A stretch of 64,000 nucleotides of DNA, from assembly GCA_017642935.1 (NCBI GenBank), contig JAEPOK010000001.1, forward strand, positions 744,001 to 808,000. The letters are read 5' to 3'. Below the pieces are notes generated by a model, which saw only the letters and a program-made list of their open reading frames with translations, had not been told where the DNA came from and ran no database searches. Below, in pieces: positions 27,148 to 36,292 of the stretch (the stretch's first letter is position 1; every line of letters starts with the position of its first letter). The position numbers and the translations under genes were made by a program. Source of the stretch: Hyphomicrobiales bacterium. GTDB lineage: Bacteria > Pseudomonadota > Alphaproteobacteria > Rhizobiales > MH13.

Positions 27148-28327
27148 TGGCGCTCGCTGTTTCGAACTCCCTCAAGGCCATGTGCACGGCCAGAACCTGC
27201 ACGGGGAGGCTGTAGATAAGGCTGGACAGCTCTTCGCTTACCGGCGGCATGACGAAGCTCTTTTCGCATTCACCGGCAACAAGCGTGTTGCTTGCATCCA
27301 CTATGCCGAAGGGACGTCCGTGCCAAACCTTGGCTCGCCGCGCCGTGTCGAGCGCGCGCGACTGCAGCGGTCCCGGTGGCGCCACGATGAACAGAGGTTC
27401 GCCTGGCTTGATCGACGTGTAGTGGTGAAACTCTTCCAACGGGATCGAAAGTGCGTGTCCGGAAGTGCATTCCTTGATCTTTGCGGCGCCAAAGCGTGCT
27501 GCCGCGTTGGACGGACCCGCGCCGGTGAAAAGCACCATGGGTGCGCCGGACAGTTCCTGGGCCAACGCCTCAACGTCGGGGCCGATCGCTTCCAGCACCT
27601 TGGAGACCGTGGCGGGCATGGCATCCAACTCCTGCTGCCAGCGTGTGATACGGTCGCCGGTCAGTCCGTTGGCCTCGCCGATGTCGAGCGCCAGCTGAGC
27701 GAGAAGCGCGATCGCGGCCGTGCTGGACTGGGTTGGCCAGCCCTTGCGCTGCGCCTCGATCATGAGCGTGTAATCAGAGATGTCGGTGATTGCTGATCCA
27801 GCGGTGTTGGTCAGCGCCAACAGGCTTGCGCCTTGCTGCTTGGCCAGCAGCATGCCTTCAAGTGTCCGGGGCGTCCATCCGCTGGAGCTCAGGCCAATCA
27901 CCAGGGTTTGTGCGTCGATGAATCGGTTTTGATAATAGGCCAGTTCCAAGGCCTGCACCGGTTCGCATGGTACGCCGGTCATCATTTCCATGAGGCTGCG
28001 AACCGCCTCATGAACGGCCAAGGAGTCGCCACAACCGGTCATGACGATGCGCGTGAAATCGGCTTTGGCAATGGACTGGGCTGTGGTGCGGATGGTCTCG
28101 CGGTGACCTTTCACCGTGTTTTCGATGCAGGCCGGCTGATCAAGGATTTCCGGCAGGGTAAAACCAACGCGGCGTTGACGTCTGGGGTCGTTCGGATCGT
28201 CAGATGGCAGACCAGCAATGTGGGCAGATTCTTCCTCGTTGAGACGAGCGATCAAGGCTTGGTCCGAGGCATTCAAGGGGGAACTCTCGCCGACCAATGG
28301 CGAAACGGGGGCAGTAGAAACGGTCAT
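27140..28327 (-). CDS. SIS-domain sugar-phosphate isomerase/deglycase-like protein (second of two)
   Basis: Cytoplasmic protein of 395 residues with two SIS folds: the first around RIVMTGCGDSLAVHEA and LVIGLSSSGWTPRTLEG, the second around VLFTGAGPSNAAARFGAAK with IPLEEFHHY. It is distinct in sequence from the SIS protein at 18328. It sits between a sugar kinase and a BtpA-family gene with 4- and 8-base overlaps, so the three products probably act in sequence on one phosphorylated sugar. Confidence 0.83.
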   Translation of the reverse strand: MTVSTAPVSPLVGESSPLNASDQALIARLNEEESAHIAGLPSDDPNDPRRQRRVGFTLPEILDQPACIENTVKGHRETIRTTAQSIAKADFTRIVMTGCGDSLAVHEAVRSLMEMMTGVPCEPVQALELAYYQNRFIDAQTLVIGLSSSGWTPRTLEGMLLAKQQGASLLALTNTAGSAITDISDYTLMIEAQRKGWPTQSSTAAIALLAQLALDIGEANGLTGDRITRWQQELDAMPATVSKVLEAIGPDVEALAQELSGAPMVLFTGAGPSNAAARFGAAKIKECTSGHALSIPLEEFHHYTSIKPGEPLFIVAPPGPLQSRALDTARRAKVWHGRPFGIVDASNTLVAGECEKSFVMPPVSEELSSLIYSLPVQVLAVHMALREFETASAND

Positions 28328-29088
28328 GCGTTTGCTTCCTCCATGAATTGGCGAATGCTGGCTGGATCCCAGCGATCGAAAGCGTCTCGTGCAGCGCCGG
28401 ACCGGACGAGCGATGAGCTGACGACCACGCTGTCACACACGCTGAGTGCCTCTTGGACATTGTCTTTGGTGATACTGCCGCCGATCAGGATCGGTGCCCT
28501 CACGCCATAGGCGCGCGCTTTGGCAATGCGGTCCTTGGTGTCGGCGAAGTTGCTTCCTGTGATCACGAGAGCGTCGGCGCCCAAGCGTTCGGTCCAATGG
28601 GCCGCCATCTGGCTTGGTACATTCTCCAGCGGCACGGACGTGCGATCCTGAACGTCGGCATAGATCTGTATATCCGGCCGACCAATGGCCTCGCGGTACG
28701 CAATGGCGTCTGGGCCAAGCGCCTGACGCACACCTTCGGCGTTCACGGCTGCTGCCGCAAAAATCTTCTGTCGGACGAAGGTTGCGCCGCATGCATCGGC
28801 GATTGCCAGCGCGGCCTTGGGATCGTGAGCTTGAACGATGACACCCAGACACAGGTCAGCGAATTCTCGTTGCACCGCCTGCCCAAGGCTGGCCATGCGC
28901 GCAATTGTGCGTTCACTCGCATGACCGGACTCGACCGTCTCGTCTTGTATCTTGATGGCTTTGATGCCGTTTTCGACAAAGCTTTTTGCGTTGGAAAGCA
29001 AAAAATCTTCATACCATGCCATGCTGCGCGCGGAACCGGCGGCGAAAGCTGGGATTTGAAGCGCAGCAATAACGGGGGGGATAGACAA
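28324..29088 (-). CDS. BtpA/SgcQ-family protein
   Basis: Cytoplasmic TIM-barrel-like protein of 254 residues. It matches the BtpA family by ENGIKAIKIQDETVES, FVRQKIFAAAAVNAEG and the phosphate-binding-like C-terminal segment PILIGGSITKDNVQEAL. BtpA was named from a photosystem I biogenesis factor and SgcQ lies in an enterobacterial sugar cluster; the enzymatic role is uncertain. The start is TTG 29088 with GAGGA just upstream. It is first in the operon BtpA, SIS, PfkB, amidohydrolase, PuuE-like, divergent from a DeoR gene. A barrel enzyme acting on a sugar phosphate would fit. Confidence 0.82.
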   Translation of the reverse strand: MSIPPVIAALQIPAFAAGSARSMAWYEDFLLSNAKSFVENGIKAIKIQDETVESGHASERTIARMASLGQAVQREFADLCLGVIVQAHDPKAALAIADACGATFVRQKIFAAAAVNAEGVRQALGPDAIAYREAIGRPDIQIYADVQDRTSVPLENVPSQMAAHWTERLGADALVITGSNFADTKDRIAKARAYGVRAPILIGGSITKDNVQEALSVCDSVVVSSSLVRSGAARDAFDRWDPASIRQFMEEANA

Positions 29089-29213
29089 TTGTCCTCACTT
29101 TTCAGATAGTTGGCCGAGGCTTGATGCTGATCCAAGAATGCAAAGTCTCGAACTTCACCTGAATCGGATCGGCCGTTTGAGCACCTGGCCCTGCATGAGA
29201 GTTGCTTTACTAT

Positions 29214-29987
29214 ATGCCATCTTTGAAAGCTACCGAAAGACAAAAATTGATCGTTGATGACCTCAAGGATCACGGTCGCGTGCAGATCGATGATCTTGTG
29301 GCGTCGATGGGCGTTTCCGCCGTAACCATTCGCAACGACCTAGCGCAGCTTGAGCAAGCACATCTTCTACGTCGGATACGAGGCGGAGCGATTGCGGCTT
29401 TTACCAGCCGTCATGATGGCGATGACGGCCTTTCGGTGCCAACACGTTTGAAAGAAAAAGAACGCATTGTGAGCGCTGCCGTCGAGATGATTCGTGACGG
29501 TGAGACGATGTTCATGTCGAGCGGTTCAACAGCCGAACTTCTGGCCGCGCATATACCGGCTGCCATCAAGGACCTGGTCGTGGTGACCAACTCCATCAAT
29601 GTTGCGCGTATCTTGACCGGTCATGAGGGCGTTACCGTCATTGTGACGGGTGGAACACTGAGGCCGAAGAGCAACTCGCTGGTTTCGCCGTTGGGCGATG
29701 TGCTGCTTCGTGAGATCAATGCCGACTTAGCCCTGCTCAGCGCCTCTGGCGTGCATGAGACGCGGGGGTTCACAAACAGCAGTTGGGCCGAGGCGGAGGT
29801 TACCAAAGCCATGGTGCGCGCGGCCAAGCGGGTGGTCTTCATGGCCGACTACACCAAGATCAACCACATCGCTTCAGCACGTATCGTGGAGCTAGGGCGC
29901 GCCGATACGCTGATTACCAATAAGGCTGCACCAACCGACTTTATGAAGGCTGCGCGTCAGAAGGGCTTGGAGATCATCGCGACCTAG
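29214..29987 (+). CDS. DeoR-family transcriptional regulator
   Basis: Regulator of 257 residues from ATG 29214 (TTG 29202 also possible). The N-terminal helix-turn-helix (about residues 5-55) includes RVQIDDLVASMGVSAVTIRN, and the C-terminal sugar-phosphate sensor domain has ADLALLSASGVH and TSSNA-like phosphate-contact segments. It is divergent from the BtpA operon across 125 bases and probably represses it, induced by a phosphorylated sugar made by the kinase. GAAAG words 10 bases apart overlap its own start region (29225-29239). Confidence 0.9.
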   Translation: MPSLKATERQKLIVDDLKDHGRVQIDDLVASMGVSAVTIRNDLAQLEQAHLLRRIRGGAIAAFTSRHDGDDGLSVPTRLKEKERIVSAAVEMIRDGETMFMSSGSTAELLAAHIPAAIKDLVVVTNSINVARILTGHEGVTVIVTGGTLRPKSNSLVSPLGDVLLREINADLALLSASGVHETRGFTNSSWAEAEVTKAMVRAAKRVVFMADYTKINHIASARIVELGRADTLITNKAAPTDFMKAARQKGLEIIAT

Positions 29988-30108
29988 AGTCCAGCCGGAC
30001 CAATTCGTTGCCGCCGTGACGGTGATGAGATGACAAGCCGGCAGATTGGACACGTCCCTCTGGCATTTTTAACGACAACCGGCGAGCTCTCGTTGGAAAT
30101 CTCGGTTT

Positions 30109-30636
30109 TTACCGGATGAACTGATCGACATAATCGGCGCCGAGTCCGACCTCGGCATAGTGTTTGCGGCAATTGTCGATCTTGGTGAAGACGTCCTCGT
30201 AGCCAAGGACTTCGCCATAAGGATCGACGTAGCACATCACGCCATTGACCTGAAAATAGGTGATCATCTCCTCGACGCCCTCAGGCACAACCAGGGTGTG
30301 GGTTTCGCCCGGCGGTTCAAAAACATAGCTGCCGGGCGTCGCTTCCCAATCATGTTCCAGATAGTGCCAGCGTCCTTTGAGAACCCATCCGTGTACGGCT
30401 TGCGGGTGGCGATGGCGTGACAAGACTCCGGATTTTCGAACTTTTAGAAGGTTCATCCAGTAACCCTGCGATCGGTTGAGGCACAGCGGCCGGAACCAAA
30501 CGTTGTCGGCCTGGGGCACCCAGATCCGTTCATCCTTGGGAACGGCATCGGGGATAACGATCTCGTCCTGCGCATCGGCCGGGAAGGGCAGTTGATAGGG
30601 CGTCAGCGGATTTTCGTCGGTCTTTTGCAGGGGCAT
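30109..30636 (-). CDS. Cupin, 2,4'-dihydroxyacetophenone-dioxygenase-like family
   Basis: Single-domain cupin of 175 residues. The metal-site His cluster is in SRHRHPQAVHGWVLKGRW and the second cupin motif in PPGETHTLVV. Family members are often labelled after 2,4'-dihydroxyacetophenone dioxygenase, but many occur in sugar-acid operons with unknown roles. ATG 30636 is preferred, with GAGGA close upstream. It is the last gene of the TRAP operon, 7 bases after the SDR gene. It may be a metal-dependent isomerase, epimerase or dioxygenase. Confidence 0.8.
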   Translation of the reverse strand: MPLQKTDENPLTPYQLPFPADAQDEIVIPDAVPKDERIWVPQADNVWFRPLCLNRSQGYWMNLLKVRKSGVLSRHRHPQAVHGWVLKGRWHYLEHDWEATPGSYVFEPPGETHTLVVPEGVEEMITYFQVNGVMCYVDPYGEVLGYEDVFTKIDNCRKHYAEVGLGADYVDQFIR

Positions 30637-30643
30637 CGGGTCC

Positions 30644-31345
30644 TCACATTGCGCTGTAGCCGCCATCGACGGGATAGACTGACCCGGTGATGAAGGATGC
30701 TTGGTCGGAAAGCAGCCAGGCGACAAGCGCGCCGACTTCGTTTGTCTGGCCCCAACGGTTCATCGGGGTTCGGTTCATGAGCGGCCCGTTGCGGCTTGGA
30801 TCGGCTTGGAGGGCTTGGGTCATCTCGGTGTCGATCCAGCCGGGTGCGACGGCGTTTACGCGCACACCATCGCCAGCCCATTTGCCGGCGAGCGCCTTGG
30901 TCAACTGACCCACGCCGCCCTTTGAGGCGGAATAGGCCGGCACCAAAGGCCCGCCGAAATAGGTTAGCATGGAGGCGATATTGACGATGGATCCGCCCGT
31001 CTCGGCGAGCTTGTCTTTGGCGGCGACGCACATGCGCATGGTGCCGACCAGATTGACGTCGATCACCTTTTGAAAGTTGTCGAGGTCATACTCTTCACCG
31101 CGCATCAAAATGCCAGCGCAGTTTACCAGCCCATCGAGCCGATCGATGCCGGCCAACAAAGCATCGACGGTCGCTTGGTCCGTGACATCGACGCGGGCCG
31201 TTGTCGTACCTGCCGGCGCCTCGAACTCCTCGATCTCTGCCTCGGACTGGGTTGCGGCGATAACCTGCCATCCTTGGCTGGCAAGAACGTGCACGACACC
31301 GGCTCCAATGCCGCGTGTGCCACCGGTTACCAACGCTTTTTTCAT
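30644..31345 (-). CDS. Short-chain dehydrogenase/reductase (SDR)
   Basis: Classical SDR of 233 residues: cofactor motif TGGTRGIGAG, NNAG-equivalent VNCAGIL, catalytic Ser (NIASMLTYFGG) and YxxxK (YSASKGG), and the GWIDTEM segment. Such enzymes interconvert a sugar-acid hydroxyl and ketone. The tight spacing to the KdgK-like kinase and the cupin implies the same pathway. Cofactor preference cannot be fixed with confidence. Confidence 0.9.
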   Translation of the reverse strand: MKKALVTGGTRGIGAGVVHVLASQGWQVIAATQSEAEIEEFEAPAGTTTARVDVTDQATVDALLAGIDRLDGLVNCAGILMRGEEYDLDNFQKVIDVNLVGTMRMCVAAKDKLAETGGSIVNIASMLTYFGGPLVPAYSASKGGVGQLTKALAGKWAGDGVRVNAVAPGWIDTEMTQALQADPSRNGPLMNRTPMNRWGQTNEVGALVAWLLSDQASFITGSVYPVDGGYSAM

Positions 31346-31351
31346 GCAGTC

Positions 31352-32263
31352 TCACTCCGCCAAGAAAGCGCGCACAGCATCGGCACGCGGCATTGGCGCA
31401 ACCGCACCATACCCTTGAACCGCCAACGCCGCGGCAGCGTTGGCATACCTTGCCGCATCAAACGGCGAGTCGCCAGCGCAGAGGCGTGCCAAAAACGCAC
31501 CGTCGAAGGTGTCGCCTGCCGCTGTGGCATCAACCGCCTCCACTTTTTTGACGGGGAGGGTGTCACGACGATCTGGCGTTGCCACCAGCGTGCCCTTGGG
31601 CCCGAGGGTGAGGGCGACGATGCTCGCCCCCAATTGGAGGTAGAAGTCCACGATGGCGTCAGGATTGTTCAATCCCGTCAGTTGCTCAGCATCCTCCAAG
31701 CCTGGAAGCGCGATATCGCACTTTGCCATGGCGGCATGGGTGACGGCCCGCGCCCGGTCAAGCGGCCAAAGTTTTGGCCGCAGATTGGTGTCATAAGAGA
31801 CCTGTCCGCCAGCTTGTTTGACGGTCTCGATGGCCGCAAAAACCGTGTCCGCCGCCGTGTCGGATATCGCCTGGCTGATGCCGGACACATGAAGGATCTT
31901 GCAGGCGTCCAGCGCCTCGTCGGGCAGATCGTCAGGCGTCATCTCGCTTGCCGCCGACCCGGCACGAAAATAGCTAAACTCATGGCCTTTGGGGCCATGG
32001 GTGACGAAATAGATGCCGGTGTGGGCGTCCGTCACCTGCCTGACGGTTGACGTGTCGACGCCCTCGGACTGCCACAACTCCATGAAGCTGTTGCCGAAGG
32101 CATCTGCTCCAACTTGCGTGACATAGCCGACTGACGCTCCCTGCCTGGCGGCTGCGATCGCGACATTGGACGTGTCGCCGCCATGGCCGGAAAGATAGCG
32201 ACCATCCGGTTGCTCGTTGAACTCGAGCAAGGGTTCGCCGAGACAGAGAATGTCAGGTGTCAT
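31352..32263 (-). CDS. PfkB-family sugar kinase, 2-keto-3-deoxygluconate kinase-like
   Basis: Cytoplasmic kinase of 303 residues. It starts with ILCLGEPLLEFNEQPDGR, followed by a GGDTSNVAIAAARQG segment, and carries the catalytic DATAAGDTFDGAFLA signature. This pattern is closest to KdgK-type kinases that phosphorylate 2-keto-3-deoxy sugar acids, consistent with a TRAP importer for sugar acids in the same operon. Substrate is inferred from family and context. Confidence 0.85.
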   Translation of the reverse strand: MTPDILCLGEPLLEFNEQPDGRYLSGHGGDTSNVAIAAARQGASVGYVTQVGADAFGNSFMELWQSEGVDTSTVRQVTDAHTGIYFVTHGPKGHEFSYFRAGSAASEMTPDDLPDEALDACKILHVSGISQAISDTAADTVFAAIETVKQAGGQVSYDTNLRPKLWPLDRARAVTHAAMAKCDIALPGLEDAEQLTGLNNPDAIVDFYLQLGASIVALTLGPKGTLVATPDRRDTLPVKKVEAVDATAAGDTFDGAFLARLCAGDSPFDAARYANAAAALAVQGYGAVAPMPRADAVRAFLAE

Positions 32264-32283
32264 GCGCGTTTCTTTCCTGCCCG

Positions 32284-32934
32284 TCAGATGCGGCCGTATT
32301 TCGCTAAACCTTCGCGAAGCGAGCCGGATGCAATGATCAACCGCGCCTGCTCGGCTTCACGGGCGTCAATCTCTTGCGCGCGGGTTAACACCGCTTCGGC
32401 ATGCTCACGCGGGACAACCACGACGCCATCGACATCGCCAACCAGAATGTCGCCGGGACGCACGATGACTTCGCCAATGGCGACTTCGACATTCGATGCG
32501 ATGGTCTTGATCCGGCCCAGAGTCGTGCCTGGCGAGACGCAGCGGGCATAGACCGGAAAGTCATAATCGCGCTTGATCTCAACCAGATCGCGCACACCGC
32601 CATCGAGAACAGCCGCTTCATGTTTGTTGGCGACGGCGCCTGCCGTCATCAATCCGCCCCAGACGGCGACGTCTGTCGTGCCATTGGTGGAGATCACGAT
32701 CACCGAGCCCGCCTCGGCCTCGTCAATCGCATCCAAAGCGTGCTGCGGCGGGACCGTTTCTTCGGTTGGTCCTTCAAGAATGGTGACGGCAGGACCAACG
32801 ACCTTGTTTTCGTTGATGCGTGGCTTGATCGACTGCGGCAGGAAGCCTGTTCGACCTGCGATGCTGTCAACGGCATCGGCGACCGAAGCGGTGGCGACGT
32901 CTCGAAAACCGGCCACGAGGGCTTGAGTGTCCAT
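32284..32934 (-). CDS. RraA/HMG-aldolase-like protein
   Basis: Protein of 216 residues in the RraA/dimethylmenaquinone-methyltransferase-like family, which includes 4-hydroxy-4-methyl-2-oxoglutarate aldolases. The functional motif VWGGLMTAGAVANKHEA and the metal/substrate residues in LDGGVRD (Arg, Asp) are present, which favours an aldolase/decarboxylase over the RNase E inhibitor RraA. ATG 32934 is preceded by AAGGAG. It lies between the dehydrogenase and the sugar kinase and probably cleaves or decarboxylates a keto-acid intermediate. Confidence 0.83.
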   Translation of the reverse strand: MDTQALVAGFRDVATASVADAVDSIAGRTGFLPQSIKPRINENKVVGPAVTILEGPTEETVPPQHALDAIDEAEAGSVIVISTNGTTDVAVWGGLMTAGAVANKHEAAVLDGGVRDLVEIKRDYDFPVYARCVSPGTTLGRIKTIASNVEVAIGEVIVRPGDILVGDVDGVVVVPREHAEAVLTRAQEIDAREAEQARLIIASGSLREGLAKYGRI

Positions 32935-32963
32935 GGCAAAACTCCTTGGAGTGGGGGTGAGGA

Positions 32964-33953
32964 TTAGCTGGGCCAACGGTTGACCCAGTGGTCGGGGGGA
33001 TTGCCGTCCATGACCTTTGCGATCTGTTGGGCAGCGGTTTCTTGCAGAGCCCTGGCCGAGCGTTCGGAGTACCAAGCACTGTGGTCGGTCAGGATCGTAT
33101 TCGGTGTGAGGCGTAAGGGGTGATCGAGGGCTGGCGGCTCGGTTTCGAAAACGTCGAGGCCAGCGCCGGAAAGCGCGCCCGAAGAAAGCGCATCGGCAAG
33201 TGCAGTCTCATCGATGAGCCCGCCGCGGGAAACGTTGATGACCAGCGTCGTCGGCTTCATCAGCGCAATGCGCCGCTGGTCGATGATGTGATGGGTGATG
33301 GACGTCAGCGGCGCATGGAGGCTGATGACGTCGGCCTCAGAACAGATCGTGTCGACATCGGATACCTCAACCCCGTCTTCCCTGGCTGCCGATTGGGTTA
33401 GGCTGGGGTCTGAAACAAGGACGCGGGAAAAGCCGAAGACCGCGAACTTTTTGCGGGCCTGCGCGCCTATGCGCCCGTAGCCAATCAAGCCGAGCGTGGA
33501 GGCACCACGACCCATGATCGGCTGGGCTTGCCCGATGTCCCATTGGCCAGAACGCACTTCAGCGTCACGGGTCACGATCCGACGTTGCAGCGCCAGGTAA
33601 AGACCGAGCGCGTGGTCGCTAACCTCGTGCTCAGCACCATAGGTCGGCACGTTGGCGACAAAGATGCCTCGGCGTGTTGCCTCAGCGCAATCGATGTTGT
33701 CGACGCCAACGCCGTAGCGTTGGACGATTTTGAGGTTGGGACAGGCGGAAAGCTCCGCCTGTCCGACGAGTCGTTCGCGAACCAGGATGGCAACCGGATC
33801 GATCGCCTTTAGCGCTTCAACGGCATCGTCCTCTTCCGCCACGGGCACCAGTGTGGCGCCGTGACGGGCAAGGATGGATGCTTCGGTTTGGTAGCTGGCA
33901 TAGCCAGGCTCCAACACGCTGATCCGAGGTTGGTTCGCGGAATGGTCGTCCAT
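32964..33953 (-). CDS. D-isomer-specific 2-hydroxyacid dehydrogenase, CtBP/PGDH-like
   Basis: NAD-dependent dehydrogenase of 329 residues. Rossmann motif GLIGYGRIGAQ, catalytic Arg in VINVSRGGLID, Glu in LDVFETEPP and His in LTDHSAWYSE are all present. The HSAWYSE form is common in CtBP-like members. ATG 33953 lies 4 bases after the receptor gene stop; the longer open frame upstream overlaps that gene. It likely oxidises the imported 2-hydroxy acid. Confidence 0.9.
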   Translation of the reverse strand: MDDHSANQPRISVLEPGYASYQTEASILARHGATLVPVAEEDDAVEALKAIDPVAILVRERLVGQAELSACPNLKIVQRYGVGVDNIDCAEATRRGIFVANVPTYGAEHEVSDHALGLYLALQRRIVTRDAEVRSGQWDIGQAQPIMGRGASTLGLIGYGRIGAQARKKFAVFGFSRVLVSDPSLTQSAAREDGVEVSDVDTICSEADVISLHAPLTSITHHIIDQRRIALMKPTTLVINVSRGGLIDETALADALSSGALSGAGLDVFETEPPALDHPLRLTPNTILTDHSAWYSERSARALQETAAQQIAKVMDGNPPDHWVNRWPS

Positions 33954-33957
33954 TGCC

Positions 33958-34986
33958 TTACTCGAATGCCGCCCGGTAGTCGGCAATGGCTTGGTCGAGC
34001 GCTGCTGGCCATTCGCTGCCGATCTCACCAACGACGAACTCGCGAACAGCCGGCTGGGCGAGGTCGCGGAACTCGGCGCGTTGCTCGGGAGAAACCGGCA
34101 CAACCTCCATGCCGAGATCACCGAGGATCGTGGCTGCGTTCGCGTCCTGTGCCGCTGTCATGCCGCGATGAATGGCAATGGAAATGTCCATGCACTGGCT
34201 CACCGCGTCCTGCTCAGCATCAGAGAGCGAGTTGTAGAACATGTCCGACATCATGTAGGCGTGCCAGGAGAACACATGGGCATCGAGCGACACGTAGGTT
34301 TGATGCTGGTAGAGCGAGGCGTTGACGATGTTGGTGACGCCGTTTTCCTGACCATCAACGACGCCTTGCTGCAGCGCGCCGGGAAGCTCTGGCCATGGCA
34401 CGGGCGTCGCGGAGGCGCCGAGGCTTTCCACCAGTGTGACCCAGACAGGCGCCGTCATAACGCGCATCTGCAACCCTTCCATATCGGATGGATCGTCGAT
34501 TGGGCGTACGGAGTTGGTGAAGTTGCGCACGCCATTGTCAGCGACGCCGAACACGCGAATGCCGGTTTGGTCGCGCATGTCATCAAACAGTGCGTCACCA
34601 AATTCACCATCCATGACCGACCAAGCCATGGCTTGGTGGTCGAACAGGTAGGGAAGGGCCAATACGCTAAACGGCGCGTAGCTTGCCGAGATCGGGCCGT
34701 CATGGACGACGCCCATTTCGATGGTGCCGAGCTGCAGGCCTTCCATGACTTCCGCGCCGTTGCCAAGCTGGCTGGCGGGGAAGATTTGAACGTCGATGGA
34801 ACTGCTTGTCATCGCCTCGACGCAGGTCTCAAACGCCAACGCAGCAGCGTGCTTCGGTGAGCTGAGGTCTGCGGCCTGGAAGTGCGCATAGCGCAGAACA
34901 GTCGCGTCTTGGGCCAGGGCCGCTTGGGTTCCGATGGCCATAGCCACCAACGCCGTCGTGGCGGCGAGTTTGGACATGGTTTTCAT
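33958..34986 (-). CDS. TRAP transporter substrate-binding protein, DctP-type
   Basis: Periplasmic receptor of 342 residues with a Sec signal peptide ending AALAQ. DctP hallmarks are the RVMTAPVWVTLVESLGASATPVPW region, with the Arg that binds substrate carboxylates, and the Gln/Asn-rich GVVDGQENGVTNI segment. ATG 34986 is preceded by GGAGG. TRAP receptors bind carboxylate substrates, so a sugar acid or hydroxy acid is the likely ligand. Confidence 0.92.
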   Translation of the reverse strand: MKTMSKLAATTALVAMAIGTQAALAQDATVLRYAHFQAADLSSPKHAAALAFETCVEAMTSSSIDVQIFPASQLGNGAEVMEGLQLGTIEMGVVHDGPISASYAPFSVLALPYLFDHQAMAWSVMDGEFGDALFDDMRDQTGIRVFGVADNGVRNFTNSVRPIDDPSDMEGLQMRVMTAPVWVTLVESLGASATPVPWPELPGALQQGVVDGQENGVTNIVNASLYQHQTYVSLDAHVFSWHAYMMSDMFYNSLSDAEQDAVSQCMDISIAIHRGMTAAQDANAATILGDLGMEVVPVSPEQRAEFRDLAQPAVREFVVGEIGSEWPAALDQAIADYRAAFE

Positions 34987-35008
34987 GGTTGTTTCCTCCG
35001 TTTTCATG

Positions 35009-36289
35009 TCAGTAACCAAACAAATTTGGGATGAAGGTGCTCAGTTCCGGCACCAGAATGACGAGCAGCAGCACGCACAATTCAGCTGCGAGCAGTGGCA
35101 GGACCGCCTTGGACAGGCTCTCAACCCGCAGCTTGCCCACGGTCGCGATGACAAAGAGAACCGGACCGACCGGCGGCGTGATCATGCCGATGGTCAGATT
35201 GAGGACGAGCATCATGCCGAAATGCATGGGGTCGATGCCGGCGCTTGCCGCGATGGGTCCAAGAATGGGCGTGAGAATGATGAGCGCGGGCAGGGTGTCG
35301 ATGAAGAAGCCGCAGATCAGTGCGAACGCCGCGAGGATGAAAAGGATGACCAAGCGATTGTCGGAAATCTGCGCGATCATCTCCGCCAGGGTTTGCGGTA
35401 TGCGTACATAGGTCAGCAGCCAGGCAAAGACCGATGCCATGGCCACGATGAGCAGAACGGACGCTGTGGTGATGGCCGCCTGGGTGAACGCGTGGTTGAG
35501 CCCACTCCAAGAGAGCTTCCTGGTGACCACGCCGAGAAGAAGCGCGTAGGCGCTTGCCACGGCGCCGGCTTCGGTTGGCGTGAAAACCCCAAAGAGAATG
35601 CCGCCGAGAATGATCGCCGGCATGATGATCGCGGGCAGGGCGGCCAGCGTCGCCTGACCGAGCTCCGATGCGCTCGCCCGCGTTTCCTGGCCGCGATATC
35701 CGGCGCGCGTCGAGACGATCTGATTTGCCACCGCAAGTGCCAAACCGAGCATCAGGCCAGGGATGATGCCGGCCAAGAACAGCCCAGCCACCGTGACGCC
35801 GGTGGTGGAGATCGCGTAGATAACCATCAAGATGGATGGTGGAATGATCGGCCCAATGGTCGCCGTGGCGGCCGAAAGCGCCCCTGCGTAGTGCTTGTCG
35901 TATCCGGCGGCCCGCATCATGCGCATGACGATAGCGGATGGTCCGGCCGCGTCGGCGAGCGCCGATCCGCTGATGCCGGCAAACAGCATCGAGACCAGAA
36001 TGTTGACGTGCCCGAGGCCACCCTTCAGGTGCCCGACCAAAGCGTTGGCGAAGCGCAGTAACTTGTCGGTCAGGCGACAGGCGGTCATCAGTTCTGACGC
36101 CAGAATAAAGAACGGCACCGCCATCAACGGGAAGGAATCAATGCCGGCAAACATCCGCTGCGCGGCGACCAGAGGATTGAGGCCGCCATCCAGAAAAATG
36201 GCTGCAATGCCCGCCATGCCCATGGTGAACGCCACCGGGACGCCGAGAAGCAGCGTCGCGAAGAACAGCAAGATCAGCGTGTTGCCCAT
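35009..36289 (-). CDS. TRAP transporter large permease, DctM-type
   Basis: Inner-membrane protein of 426 residues with about 12 membrane segments. DctM features are the N-terminal PVAFTMGMAGIAAIF and the loop GISGSALADAAGPSAIVM. It couples sodium-driven substrate movement with DctQ and the receptor. The spacing to DctQ is 3 bases. Confidence 0.93.
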   Translation of the reverse strand: MGNTLILLFFATLLLGVPVAFTMGMAGIAAIFLDGGLNPLVAAQRMFAGIDSFPLMAVPFFILASELMTACRLTDKLLRFANALVGHLKGGLGHVNILVSMLFAGISGSALADAAGPSAIVMRMMRAAGYDKHYAGALSAATATIGPIIPPSILMVIYAISTTGVTVAGLFLAGIIPGLMLGLALAVANQIVSTRAGYRGQETRASASELGQATLAALPAIIMPAIILGGILFGVFTPTEAGAVASAYALLLGVVTRKLSWSGLNHAFTQAAITTASVLLIVAMASVFAWLLTYVRIPQTLAEMIAQISDNRLVILFILAAFALICGFFIDTLPALIILTPILGPIAASAGIDPMHFGMMLVLNLTIGMITPPVGPVLFVIATVGKLRVESLSKAVLPLLAAELCVLLLVILVPELSTFIPNLFGY

Positions 36290-36292
36290 CGC

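Noticed and set aside
34934-36061. Open frame of 375 codons on the plus strand opposite the TRAP permease
   Set aside because: Low-complexity Asp/Arg/His/Gly-rich translation without domains; mirror of the hydrophobic DctM gene.
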